From an uncultured Shewanella sp. (GTDB lineage Bacteria; Pseudomonadota; Gammaproteobacteria; Enterobacterales; Shewanellaceae), in the NCBI RefSeq assembly GCF_947501225.1, contig NZ_CANMUW010000003.1, positions 1 through 64,000 of the forward strand: a stretch of 64,000 nucleotides of DNA, in the 5' to 3' direction. The translations under genes were made by a program, and so were the position numbers. Shown piece after piece: positions 36,871-45,924 of this stretch; the stretch's first letter is position 1, and each line of letters opens with the position of its first letter. The notes under the pieces are model-generated. The model was not told the origin of the DNA. It ran no database searches and saw only the letters and a program-made list of their open reading frames with translations.

Positions 36871-39870
36871 TTAGTCTACGGTCAGGTTGACCTTGATAAG
36901 CCACCATGCTCTGGCTTGAATATCACCCATTTCGATGACTCCTCCCGAGCGGTAGGGCTTGGCAAAGTGTACTAAGGTGATTGGTTCCTTAGATTGATAG
37001 CTGCCGGCAGAGAGGGATGCATTGAAGGCATCATTTTCATCGAAGCTAACCGTCACTTCTGAGCGTGTCGGCTGTTTGAGTCCCGGGCACTGATAAAGGA
37101 TCTTTGCCCCTACAGGGTAAGCAATTTTACTGCCGTCGGGGCAATGGCTGGTGTTTTGCAGCCTGACAGTGGCTAAGGTGCAACTGTTTAAGTCTGATGG
37201 GTTCTCACAAACGGTAACAGTTTGAGTGGCATAGCCACCTGATTGTTGAGTGTCTCCCCCCAGAGCCGTCGCTTCCGAGCGGGTATCGGAGGCCGAGAAG
37301 TATGTTACATCTCCAGCGGCCACATCGATGGGAGAGGTGATAGCTAAGTCGCTTCCGTCGAATGTGAGTACGGCCTGCTCGCCGCTCCCCTCTTCGATAG
37401 GCCTGACATGAACATCATAATCGACAGAGCTTGGCAGGTAATCATCACCGCCGTCATCTGTGGCAGTTATGCGGACATAAGTGTTAGTACCGGATGAGGG
37501 GTATTTGAGTACTCTCAAGGTTCCATTTGGGTTTAACTCATATGTTTCCGGCTTTTCTGTGTGTGTGAACTTATAGCTAAGATCTCCGAATCGGTTGGCC
37601 AGTTCAGCAGGTGCCATCTCAAGCCCCGGGTAGTAACTCGCGCCGGGAACCTCTTTCGCAACGCTTAAACCGGGATGCTTAGCCTTAGCTATGTTAACGG
37701 TAAAGCTTCGTACCGTATCCTCAAAGTTGCGGCTCTCCTCGGTCACCTGTACCTGGGCCGATCCTGCTCCCTGAACTGTGAGTGCGCCGCTATTTGAGTC
37801 GGCAGTGACGACCTGTCTGTCGCCATAGTCGACGTAGTATTTGATCGAACTCTCTGCAGCATTTCCCGATACAGATGGTGAAGTAAGCAGCTTACCCTCC
37901 TCAAACACGGTATCGATGAGAGTAGAGTTAAGACTGAAATCAACATTCTCTGCAGCCTTGGCTATCGATACTCTTAACTGCACTCTGCGGGGGGCTATAC
38001 CGGCATCCCCTGAATCCGTTAGGGTGTAGTGGGTTGTCCCTGCATTCTTGATGGTGACAGTACGGTCAACAATATTGATACTGGCTACGTCGTCCGGCTG
38101 GCCGTTCTCCAGCTCATAACTCAGCTCTCCAACGACTCCGGCCACCGGAATCGTGACGACCTTACCGGGAGCATAGCCAGTCGAAACGGCAGAAACCGTA
38201 AACGAACCATCGGCGAAACCGACATCGACAATGAAGTCAGTCGTTTGACTGTGGTAGTACTCGTTGCCATGATCGGTGGCGGTTAACCAGCCACGGCCGG
38301 CACCGGTCAGTGTGATGACTTTGGTCGTGGGATCCTGTGTTAATACGCCTGGTGTCGATTTAGGAGAGATCGCGTAGGTTACGACGCCCTGAGCTTCTTT
38401 GGCTGTGGGTGTATAAACCGTATTTGCCACATTACCGTGCAGATCGTCATCGACAGTAAATTTATCGTTAGTGAGCTTGTTGATCGTCACCAGGAAGTTT
38501 GTGGTTTGTGCCGTGTAGTACTGGCCACCATCATCGGTGACAATGATCTCAGCTGTACCTGGTTTGAGGACTGTCATCTGACCCGTTTGTGCATCCAGGC
38601 TTACCACATCGGTGGCGCTGCCTTTGGCGAGAGCGAAACTTAGCTTTCCTTGTCTGCTTGCGATCTGCGCCGATATCACCTTGTTTTGCTGATATGAACT
38701 TTCAAGATCTACCGAGGAGAGCGGCACCGATTGAACACGTTCGACATTTACCGTAGTAATGATCGTCTTACTCAGGTAGTTGCTGTTTCCCGAGTCTGTG
38801 ATCATCACCTTAGTCTTTCCGATACCGCTGAAGCGGTATTGTCCGGTTTCATTGTTGATAAAGTTGATCACATCGGTGGACTCGCCATCGACAATCTCAA
38901 AGGTGAGTGCTCCCTGTGCCCCGCTTGTTTGTAGTCTTGGCTCATCATCGAACCCGTATGGGATCGTTATATCAGGCGCTTTAAACCTGGTGTTAGCGGC
39001 TTTATTTATGCTGACCTTGAAGGTCTGTGTGGCGATATCCTGATGATTATCTTCGGCCGTTTGGGTGACGACGATTTCTGTTTCGCCGGCTCCCTTAATG
39101 TTCATTACACCTGTGGCTGGGTGTATCTGTACCACATCCTGATTGGCATTTTCGGCGATAGCGAAGCTTATCTCGCTGCTCGGTGAGCCTGAATATTCCG
39201 GAAGCAAGGTGCCACCAATAACCAGTGGTTTATTGGTAATGTCCTGATAAGTGGCAAACTGAGAGTTTGCGGCTTCGACCGTGATTGAAAATTGGCTCTC
39301 ACTGGCTTGATAGTTACGTCCGCCATCGTCTTTGACAGTGACTTGAGTTTGTCCCTCTCCCCATACAATCAAGGAGCCTGCTATGTCGATTTTGACAACA
39401 TCAGCGGGATAACCCGGCGTGAGCTCATAAAGCAATTGACCTTTGACGCCGCCGACGCTGACTTTGTGAGTCGCACCAGAGACATAAGGGTAGGAGTAGT
39501 TGTTAGTCAGCAGAGGATCACGGCTGGCTCTGTCGACGGTCACATCAAATGAACTGCTCGTTGATTTATACTGCTTGTTACCACTATCGGTAACGATTAG
39601 CTTGGTTTTACCGGCATTTAATATGGTCAGGCTGTTTTGATTGATTTGCACAACGTCATTAGCCGCGCCATCGGCTAAGCTGAAACTGATACTTCCAATA
39701 GCGTCATTGATTGATGGGGTCAGGCTGCCACCGGGTGAGTATTCAATTCGGATATCAGATAAAGAGAGCCCCGGGTGCGTCATTTTCTCTTGTGGTGTTG
39801 TGCTTGCTTCATCACCTCCACCGCCGCACGCGGTAATAAACAAGGTGATTATTAATAACAGGTATCTCAT
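36871..39870 (-). CDS. Large repetitive Ig-like lipoprotein
   Basis: This 999-residue protein begins MRYLLLIITLFITACGGGGD, a lipoprotein signal with lipobox ITAC, so it is envelope anchored. I count nine tandem repeats of about 80-90 residues between about 40 and 840. Each has DVV near the start, a GxGxTxIxVTDxGxxxY core and an FxVTIxKA end, like bacterial Ig-like (Big) domains. The last ~155 residues are different, with four cysteines (VTVCENPSDLNSC...HCPDG...YQCPG). The family is common in Shewanella but function is unknown; surface adhesion or extracellular scaffolding is a guess. Monocistronic. Confidence 0.85.
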   Translation of the reverse strand: MRYLLLIITLFITACGGGGDEASTTPQEKMTHPGLSLSDIRIEYSPGGSLTPSINDAIGSISFSLADGAANDVVQINQNSLTILNAGKTKLIVTDSGNKQYKSTSSSFDVTVDRASRDPLLTNNYSYPYVSGATHKVSVGGVKGQLLYELTPGYPADVVKIDIAGSLIVWGEGQTQVTVKDDGGRNYQASESQFSITVEAANSQFATYQDITNKPLVIGGTLLPEYSGSPSSEISFAIAENANQDVVQIHPATGVMNIKGAGETEIVVTQTAEDNHQDIATQTFKVSINKAANTRFKAPDITIPYGFDDEPRLQTSGAQGALTFEIVDGESTDVINFINNETGQYRFSGIGKTKVMITDSGNSNYLSKTIITTVNVERVQSVPLSSVDLESSYQQNKVISAQIASRQGKLSFALAKGSATDVVSLDAQTGQMTVLKPGTAEIIVTDDGGQYYTAQTTNFLVTINKLTNDKFTVDDDLHGNVANTVYTPTAKEAQGVVTYAISPKSTPGVLTQDPTTKVITLTGAGRGWLTATDHGNEYYHSQTTDFIVDVGFADGSFTVSAVSTGYAPGKVVTIPVAGVVGELSYELENGQPDDVASINIVDRTVTIKNAGTTHYTLTDSGDAGIAPRRVQLRVSIAKAAENVDFSLNSTLIDTVFEEGKLLTSPSVSGNAAESSIKYYVDYGDRQVVTADSNSGALTVQGAGSAQVQVTEESRNFEDTVRSFTVNIAKAKHPGLSVAKEVPGASYYPGLEMAPAELANRFGDLSYKFTHTEKPETYELNPNGTLRVLKYPSSGTNTYVRITATDDGGDDYLPSSVDYDVHVRPIEEGSGEQAVLTFDGSDLAITSPIDVAAGDVTYFSASDTRSEATALGGDTQQSGGYATQTVTVCENPSDLNSCTLATVRLQNTSHCPDGSKIAYPVGAKILYQCPGLKQPTRSEVTVSFDENDAFNASLSAGSYQSKEPITLVHFAKPYRSGGVIEMGDIQARAWWLIKVNLTVD

Positions 39871-40044
39871 CAGGCCCCCCAGCCAAATTTTTAAAGAGCT
39901 GGAGTGTACACAGATGAAAACACTGCAACAATGATGTTTTACAGTGTTTATAGTTTGTTGTATTGGAGAATATTTAATTTTTGCGATGATTATTCATTTT
40001 GAAGAGGTATTTGTTCTGCTGCTTTTCTTGAGCCCTTAAAAAAT

Positions 40045-40080
40045 AAAGCACCTGATAAGAGTAAGGTTATCAGGTGCTTT
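40045..40080 (-). terminator. Terminator after purHD
   Basis: A 14-bp perfect stem AAAGCACCTGATAA/TTATCAGGTGCTTT with an 8-base loop is followed on the minus strand by ATTTTTT. It lies 76 bases past the purD stop and also has T residues on the plus side. Confidence 0.92.
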
Positions 40081-40155
40081 TTTATGCACTAAGTGTGCAT
40101 GAGAGAATGAGTGTGATCTCAGTCTTATTTTTTATCGGTTATCACTTTATAGGTA

Positions 40156-41448
40156 TCAGCTCTCTCGTGAAATAGCCCGGTAAGCGATATCGGTACGGAA
40201 GTAGATATCATCCCAGTGGAGTTTATCGACGAGCCCGTATGCGATCCTTTGTGCCTCGGTGACATTACAGCCCAGAGCGGTAGCGCACAGAACACGACCA
40301 CCGTTGGTAACCACATGGCCGTCTTTCATGCATGTGCCCGCATGGAAGACCTTTGCATCACTGTTACCCAGATCTAAACCTTCAATCACATCGTGCTTGC
40401 GGTATGATTCAGGGTATCCACCGGCTGCGAGCACAACACCTACCGCCGCGCGTCCATCGAACTCTGCTGTGACCTTATCTAATTCGCCACGGGTGGCGGC
40501 CAGACAAAGCTCAACTAAGTCAGATTTCAGGCGCATCATTATAGGTTGAGTCTCAGGGTCGCCGAAACGGCAGTTATACTCTAAAACCTTAGCGCTACCA
40601 TCGGCGGCGATCATGAGACCGGCATAGAGAAAGCCAGTATATACATTGCCCTCTGCCGCCATACCGTCGACCGTCGGGCGGATAACGTTATCGATAGTCC
40701 AATCATGGACAGCCTGAGTAACTACCGGTGCCGGTGAATAGGCACCCATTCCGCCGGTGTTAGGGCCATTATCGCCGTTATCGCGTGCCTTATGATCTTG
40801 GCTGGTGGCCATAGCGAGAATATTCTTACCGTCGACCATGACGATAAAGCTGGCTTCTTCCCCCTTGAGGAACTCCTCGATTACGACACGAGAGCCCGCT
40901 TCGCCAAACTTGTTGCCGGCAAGCATATCTTCAATTGCGGCATCGGCCTGAGCCTGATCTTCCGCGATGATAACGCCCTTGCCCGCCGCTAAACCATCGG
41001 CTTTAATCACAATCGGAAAACCGGTGGTTGCTGTGACTTTGGCGACATAGGCCTTAGCCGGTTCAATCTCGACGAAGTTTGAGTAAGCCGCCGTCGGGAT
41101 ATCATGACGGGCCAGGAAATCTTTGGTGAAGGCCTTTGAAGACTCCAGCTGTGCAGCTCCCTGGGTAGGGCCAAAGATAGGTAGACCCGCTTCATTGAAG
41201 GCATCGACAACACCGAGGGCCAATGGTACTTCAGGGCCAACAATAGTTAGTTCGATATCTTGCTCTTTGGCGAAGGAGACCAACGCCGAGATCTCTTCGA
41301 CGTTAATGGCTACGTTTTCCAGTTTAGGCTCTAACGATGTGCCGGCATTACCGGGGGCTACAAAGACTTTTTCGACCTGTGCAGACTGCGCCGCCTTCCA
41401 GGCCAAAGCATGTTCACGACCGCCGCCACCTATGACTAATACATTCAT
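40156..41448 (-). CDS. purD: Phosphoribosylamine-glycine ligase (GAR synthetase)
   Basis: This 430-residue ATP-grasp enzyme makes glycinamide ribonucleotide in purine synthesis. The start at 41448 (MNVLVIGGGGREHALAWKAA) aligns with the family and has an AGGA ribosome site; an upstream in-frame start at 41505 would add 19 unrelated residues. Motifs include GPEVPLALGVVDAF, the ATP-grasp VIKADGLAAGKGVI and EYNCRFGDPETQ. It follows purH after 178 bases, the usual purHD operon. Confidence 0.96.
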   Translation of the reverse strand: MNVLVIGGGGREHALAWKAAQSAQVEKVFVAPGNAGTSLEPKLENVAINVEEISALVSFAKEQDIELTIVGPEVPLALGVVDAFNEAGLPIFGPTQGAAQLESSKAFTKDFLARHDIPTAAYSNFVEIEPAKAYVAKVTATTGFPIVIKADGLAAGKGVIIAEDQAQADAAIEDMLAGNKFGEAGSRVVIEEFLKGEEASFIVMVDGKNILAMATSQDHKARDNGDNGPNTGGMGAYSPAPVVTQAVHDWTIDNVIRPTVDGMAAEGNVYTGFLYAGLMIAADGSAKVLEYNCRFGDPETQPIMMRLKSDLVELCLAATRGELDKVTAEFDGRAAVGVVLAAGGYPESYRKHDVIEGLDLGNSDAKVFHAGTCMKDGHVVTNGGRVLCATALGCNVTEAQRIAYGLVDKLHWDDIYFRTDIAYRAISRES

Positions 41449-41597
41449 TTTTTTTAATCCTTTATAGCTTCTCCATAACCCTTGTACTGCGTCAAACATA
41501 CTCATTTACTAGCGTACTTACTTGCCAAAAAAAGCGTGTGTTTTCCTTGTTCAAGGGCTGATGGCTTTGCTCTAAGTGTCAAAAACTTTATTCTGAT

Positions 41598-41620
41598 CGA
41601 GGTTCGAACCCCGAACCTCG
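41598..41620 (-). other. Hairpin in the purH-purD gap
   Basis: The 9-bp perfect inverted repeat CGAGGTTCG/CGAACCTCG with a five-base loop lies just after the purH stop. It lacks a T tract, so it is more likely an mRNA processing or stability element than a terminator. The GGTTCGAACC core resembles a tRNA T-arm, but no tRNA body is present. Confidence 0.5.
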
Positions 41621-41626
41621 AACTAA

Positions 41627-43234
41627 TTAATGGCGGAAGTGACGCATTCCGGTAAATACCATCGCCATGCCGTGCTCATCTGCCGCGGCAATGATCTCCT
41701 CATCGCGAATCGAACCACCAGGCTGGATGATACAGCTGATGCCGGCAGCTGCCGCAGCATCGATACCATCACGGAACGGGAAGAAGGCATCGGATGCCAT
41801 GACAGAGTCCTGCACCTCTAATCCTTCGTCGGCAGCCTTAATGCCTGCAACCTTAGCACTGTATACCCGGCTCATCTGGCCAGCGCCCACACCGATAGTC
41901 ATGCTGTTTTTAGCGTAAACGATGGCGTTAGACTTAACGAACTTGGCCACTTTCCAGCAGAACATCAGATCTTTCATTTCGGCTTCGGTTGGTTGACGCT
42001 TAGAGACGACTTTTACCTCATCCGGACCTACCATCCCCTGATCTCTGTCTTGCAACAGAAGTCCACCGTTAACGCGCTTGTAGTCCATGCTGGTGGTCTT
42101 AGCGCCCCACTCGCCGCACTCGAGCAGACGCACGTTTGCTTTAGCCGCGACAACTTCGCGTGCTTCCTGACTCACCTTAGGGGCGATAATCACTTCGACA
42201 AATTGACGCTCAACAATCGCCGTAGCGGTTGCCGCATCAAGTTCTGCGTTGAAGGCGATGATGCCACCGAAGGCCGATGTGGGGTCGGTTTGGAACGCGC
42301 GGTTATAGGCTTCCAGCAAGTTCTCACCAATCGCCACACCGCAAGGGTTGGCATGTTTAACGATGACACATGCAGGCTCACTGAACTCTTTCACACACTC
42401 GAGTGCAGAGTCAGTATCGGCGATATTGTTATAAGAGAGCGCCTTGCCCTGCAGTTGAGTCGCTGTAGCAACAGAAGCCTCATCGATATTGGTATCAACA
42501 TAGAAAGCCGCACTCTGGTGGCTGTTCTCGCCATAGCGAAGATCTTGCTTCTTAACCAGTTGAGTATTGTAGGTGCGCGGAAACTTAGAGCCTTCAGCGC
42601 ATAAAGCGTTCTCATGACACTCATCTTTACTGTGGGCAGGAACCTTAGTGCCGAAGTAGTTGGCGATCATGCCATCGTATGCCGCGGTGTGCTCGAAGGC
42701 TGCGATAGCGAGATCGAAACGAGTCTCCAGTGTCGTGCTGCCTTCGTTGGCATTCATCTCGGCAATGACGCGCCCGTAATCGCTAGCGTTAACTATGATG
42801 GTGGTGTCTTTATGGTTTTTCGCAGTAGAACGAACCATAGTCGGACCGCCGATATCAATATTCTCGACGGCATCGGCCAAGGTACAACCCTCTTTAGCTA
42901 CCGTTTCAGCAAATGGGTACAGATTGACGGCAACCAGATCGATAGGTTTGATGTTGTTTTGTTCCATGACGAGTTCGTCGATACCGCGGCGCGCTAAGAT
43001 ACCGCCATGCACTTTAGGGTGCAGGGTCTTAACTCGACCATCCATAATTTCAGGATGTCCGGTATGATCCGATACTTCAATGACAGGCACACCGTTATCA
43101 GCCAAAAGGCGGGCGGTGCCACCAGTAGATAGCAGTTCAACACCTTGGGCATGTAGTGATTTTGCAAACTCAAGGATTCCGGTTTTATCTGAAACGCTTA
43201 ACAGCGCGCGACGAATGGGTCTGGCATTATTCAT
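41627..43234 (-). CDS. purH: Bifunctional AICAR transformylase / IMP cyclohydrolase
   Basis: This 535-residue enzyme catalyses the last two steps to IMP. The N-terminal IMP cyclohydrolase domain (about 1-200) starts [20 protein letters not shown] and has [14 protein letters not shown] and [17 protein letters not shown]. The C-terminal transformylase domain includes [14 protein letters not shown], the catalytic [10 protein letters not shown] and [12 protein letters not shown]. It is first in purHD. No convincing PurR box was found in the 300 bases upstream. Confidence 0.97.
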   Translation of the reverse strand: MNNARPIRRALLSVSDKTGILEFAKSLHAQGVELLSTGGTARLLADNGVPVIEVSDHTGHPEIMDGRVKTLHPKVHGGILARRGIDELVMEQNNIKPIDLVAVNLYPFAETVAKEGCTLADAVENIDIGGPTMVRSTAKNHKDTTIIVNASDYGRVIAEMNANEGSTTLETRFDLAIAAFEHTAAYDGMIANYFGTKVPAHSKDECHENALCAEGSKFPRTYNTQLVKKQDLRYGENSHQSAAFYVDTNIDEASVATATQLQGKALSYNNIADTDSALECVKEFSEPACVIVKHANPCGVAIGENLLEAYNRAFQTDPTSAFGGIIAFNAELDAATATAIVERQFVEVIIAPKVSQEAREVVAAKANVRLLECGEWGAKTTSMDYKRVNGGLLLQDRDQGMVGPDEVKVVSKRQPTEAEMKDLMFCWKVAKFVKSNAIVYAKNSMTIGVGAGQMSRVYSAKVAGIKAADEGLEVQDSVMASDAFFPFRDGIDAAAAAGISCIIQPGGSIRDEEIIAAADEHGMAMVFTGMRHFRH

Positions 43235-43472
43235 TTGGGTACAGGGTCCAGTAGTTATTTTTAAGGATCTTTCGGAAAACAGAACAGCACCATAGATTTT
43301 TAACGCTTAACCGCTTTCCAAAAGCCCCTCAATTCTAGCTTTTTCAGTAGCTCCCGTTTCGTAGCGCGCGTATTTTACCGTAAAAAGTATCTTCAGGCTG
43401 TTTTTTTCTGCGCGATTTCACAATACGCGTAGGAGAACAAGCATAGATGCATAAAGTGACGCACAATAACCC

Positions 43473-43504
43473 TTGACCTTAGATTTAACTCCAAGGTTTA
43501 TACT
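43473..43504 (+). promoter_or_regulatory. MerR-type long-spacer promoter
   Basis: TTGACC (43473-43478) and TATACT (43499-43504) are separated by 20 bases instead of 17, the hallmark of promoters untwisted by MerR-family activators. The spacer holds the dyad ACCTT...AAGGT (43476-43497). It lies 45 bases before the regulator gene, so the regulator should control its own operon. Confidence 0.82.
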
Positions 43505-43548
43505 CTTAAGTATTCAGTACTCGTTATGATCATAGGTAAGGGCGATAT

Positions 43549-44028
43549 ATGTATCGAATCGGTGAGCTGTCTAAGTTGTGTGAAGTCAAAGCCGACACAT
43601 TGAGGTTTTATGAGAAGCATGGGCTGTTATCGCCTTCGTCGCGCAGCGACTCAGGCTATCGCTTGTACAATGAGAATGATGCCGACAGGCTGCGATTCAT
43701 TTTAAGGGCTAAAGCCGTCGGTTTTACCCTGGCCGAGATCACAGAGCTTCTCTCCATCGAGTTAGATAAGTCTAACTGGGCGTGTGCAGATGTTAAGGGC
43801 TTAGTGGATAGCAAGCTGACTCAGGTGAATGAAAAAATTTCTGAGTTAAACCATTTTCAGGTCTCACTCCAGCGCCTGTCTGATGCCTGCTGCGGGGGCC
43901 CGGAGAGTGCAGAACATTGCTCTATCTTAGAAGCATTAGAGTCGAATACCGATAATATCAAGTGTGAAAATCACGCTCATCATCATGATAAATCACAGTA
44001 TACAAAAAATTGTCAAAGTAAGGGTTAG
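43549..44028 (+). CDS. zntR: MerR-family metal-responsive regulator, ZntR-like
   Basis: This is a 159-residue regulator. The N-terminal winged HTH has MYRIGELSKLCEVKADTLRF and YEKHGLLSPSSRSDSGYRLY; a dimerisation helix occupies about 75-110. The metal-binding residues resemble ZntR: Cys in NWACADVK (about 80), CCGG at about 124-127 and HCSILEALE. The C-terminus is longer than ZntR (141) and has a His-rich tail (CENHAHHHDK). Zinc or another soft divalent metal is the likely ligand. It is 2 bases from the next gene. The symbol is by similarity to the ZntR family. Confidence 0.82.
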   Translation: MYRIGELSKLCEVKADTLRFYEKHGLLSPSSRSDSGYRLYNENDADRLRFILRAKAVGFTLAEITELLSIELDKSNWACADVKGLVDSKLTQVNEKISELNHFQVSLQRLSDACCGGPESAEHCSILEALESNTDNIKCENHAHHHDKSQYTKNCQSKG

Positions 44029-44030
44029 GT

Positions 44031-45374
44031 ATGTTGTTAGCAAATTTTATTGACCTGTTTTTAGATTCGGCCCCTTGGTTATTATTGGGCCTGCTATTGG
44101 CAGGCATGCTGAAGATGTTTGTTCCTATGGTATGGATGCAGAAACAGCTGGGTGGCCACGGCGTTAAGACTACGGTAAAAGCGGCAGTACTCGGTGCTCC
44201 TTTGCCTCTGTGTTCCTGTGGTGTGATCCCCGCGGCGGTAGGCCTGAGACGCTCCGGTGCATCTAAAGCGGCTACGACCTCTTTCCTGGTATCGACACCC
44301 GAGACAGGTGTCGATTCGGTGACCGTATCTTATGTGTTGCTAGGTCCATTCATGGCGGTAGTCAGGCCTATTGCGGCGGTCACCAGCGCCATAGTTGCAG
44401 GCCTGCTGGTTGGAAGAGATGATGATATTCCTGCAGAAACGCAGCCCAAAGTAAAACAGAGCGATGAAGGTATCCCCTCCTGCTGTAGCAGCAAGAGTGA
44501 ATCGAGCAGGAAAGCAGTGAGCATGACACCCATGGCTGCAACTGAGCCATTACTAACTAGCGCAAAGCCTGTGTCTACATCTTGCTGTAGCGGGGAGAAA
44601 GCTGAGGAGCCAGAAGTTTCATCTTGTTGTAGTAGCAAGGCAAAAGCTGCGGAGCCAGAAGTTTCATCTTGCTGTAGCAGCAAGGCAAAAGTTGAAGCAC
44701 GCAAATCTTCATGCTGTAGTACGCAAGAGAGTGAAGCTGGTGATAAGAGTGAAAGCTGCTGCGAATCGACCAAAGATGTGGCTACAGAGCTGAAGGGCAC
44801 TTCGGTTGTCGGCCGTATCGGTAAGGGGTTACATTTTGCTGCAACGGATCTGGTACGTGACACTACGGTTTGGTTATTGATCGGACTCTTCTTCGCTGCT
44901 TTGGTACAAACTTATGTGCCGGGGGATTTCATGGCTAAATGGGGAGATGGCATTTTAGCCATGCTGGTGATGGTACTCATCTCTATCCCTATGTATATCT
45001 GTGCCACTGCGTCGACCCCTATAGCGGCTGGGTTACTCCTGGCTGGCGTTTCCCCGGGGGCTGTGCTGGTATTTATGCTCGCTGGACCTGCAACGAATAT
45101 TGCAACATTAGGTGTCGTCACCAAGGAGCTGGGAAAGCGTGCTCTGTTCGGTTATCTCGGTGGGGTGTTAGGTGTTGCTCTGTTATCAGGTGTTCTGGTG
45201 AACTATCTGGTAGAAACATATGGTTTCGTGGTGATGCCTCAGATAGGTGAACAGCATAATCTGTTGCCATCTGCCGTGGTGTATACATCTGGTGTTGTGC
45301 TGGCGATACTCATGCTTAAGGTACTGCTTGAGAAGTTACCTAAGAACTGGTGGAGAAGGGATTGCTGCTCTTAG
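44031..45374 (+). CDS. Predicted permease (DUF318/ArsP_1-like) with Cys-Cys repeat loop
   Basis: This 447-residue membrane protein has two helical halves (about 1-140 and 265-440). The first carries PLCSCGVIPAAVGLRRSGAS followed by STPETGVDSV, the hallmark of the DUF318/ArsP_1 permeases; the second has MYICATASTPIAAGLL. The halves are joined by a ~110-residue hydrophilic loop (about 145-250) with six Cys-Cys motifs (mostly SCCSS) spaced about 15 residues, and the C-terminus ends DCCS. The loop probably binds soft metals. Its coupling to a MerR regulator supports metal or metalloid export. The substrate is inferred. Confidence 0.8.
   Translation: MLLANFIDLFLDSAPWLLLGLLLAGMLKMFVPMVWMQKQLGGHGVKTTVKAAVLGAPLPLCSCGVIPAAVGLRRSGASKAATTSFLVSTPETGVDSVTVSYVLLGPFMAVVRPIAAVTSAIVAGLLVGRDDDIPAETQPKVKQSDEGIPSCCSSKSESSRKAVSMTPMAATEPLLTSAKPVSTSCCSGEKAEEPEVSSCCSSKAKAAEPEVSSCCSSKAKVEARKSSCCSTQESEAGDKSESCCESTKDVATELKGTSVVGRIGKGLHFAATDLVRDTTVWLLIGLFFAALVQTYVPGDFMAKWGDGILAMLVMVLISIPMYICATASTPIAAGLLLAGVSPGAVLVFMLAGPATNIATLGVVTKELGKRALFGYLGGVLGVALLSGVLVNYLVETYGFVVMPQIGEQHNLLPSAVVYTSGVVLAILMLKVLLEKLPKNWWRRDCCS
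44607..44696 (+). repeat. Tandem 45-bp repeat in the permease gene
   Basis: Two adjacent, nearly identical 45-base units (44607-44651 and 44652-44696) encode EPEVSSCCSSKAKAA-like 15-mers. The neighbouring Cys-Cys units are more diverged copies, indicating expansion in frame. Confidence 0.85.
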
Positions 45375-45411
45375 GCTTACCCCCAACCTTTTATATTGAT
45401 TTAGTTTAAAC

Positions 45412-45438
45412 AGGGCCTTCGAAAGGTCCTTTTTTTTT
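45412..45438 (+). terminator. Terminator after the permease gene
   Basis: An 8-bp stem AGGGCCTT/AAGGTCCT (one G-T pair) with a CGA loop is followed by eight T. Confidence 0.88.
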
Positions 45439-45924
45439 GCCTGATAATCATTATCGGAACGCTTTAAAGGGTGTGGCTTGATACTTGTTAAAAGGCGGCT
45501 TGCCAAATGATTTGAACTGGTGAACTTCAACTTATCGTGTTTGATTGTTGCAATTTCCGTTTGTGTGTAACGCAGAGCCTGATGATGTGATGCTAATGCC
45601 GGATGATGACTAAGGCACTATTATTCAATCTGTTACCGTTTTTTGTTTGGCCAAATTAATCCTGTTTTCAGTGTACATTAACTGAAACATCTGTGTTTAA
45701 TGTTGCTCAGCCTTCTCCTTATTGTTTGCTTGTTTTATCGACACTGTTTATGTTCTTGGCGCTGCTCTTTACTGTTTAGTTATCACTCTGATTTTTTCTC
45801 TCTACTCCTTTGACTCGGCTCAATAATTCGCCCTCTTTTGGAAAAAATTATCCCTGCAAACGTTAATGTATTTACCGGGGGCGAGAGGATTGCAATCAAA
45901 AAATAGTAAAAATCGGGAGTGGCG
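45439..45924. other. Upstream region of the multihaem cytochrome gene
   Basis: These 486 bases contain no credible gene. The promoter of the cytochrome gene should lie here; I see no clear CRP or FNR palindrome. The right-hand 150 bases are pyrimidine rich on the plus strand. Confidence 0.4.

Noticed and set aside
41600..41620. tRNA gene in purH-purD gap suggested by GGTTCGAACC
   Set aside because: Only a T-arm-like hairpin is present; no acceptor, D-arm or anticodon arm.
41993..42604. 203-residue plus-strand frame inside purH
   Set aside because: Antisense to conserved PurH sequence; no recognisable domain.
43235..43400. PurR operator before purH
   Set aside because: No sequence close to ACGCAAACGTTTGCGT was found; ACGCTTAACCGCTTTC is too distant.
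44330..44863. 177-residue minus-strand frame opposite the permease loop
   Set aside because: Shadow of the Cys-Cys repeats; Leu/Gln-rich repeats arise from the same 45-bp units read in reverse.
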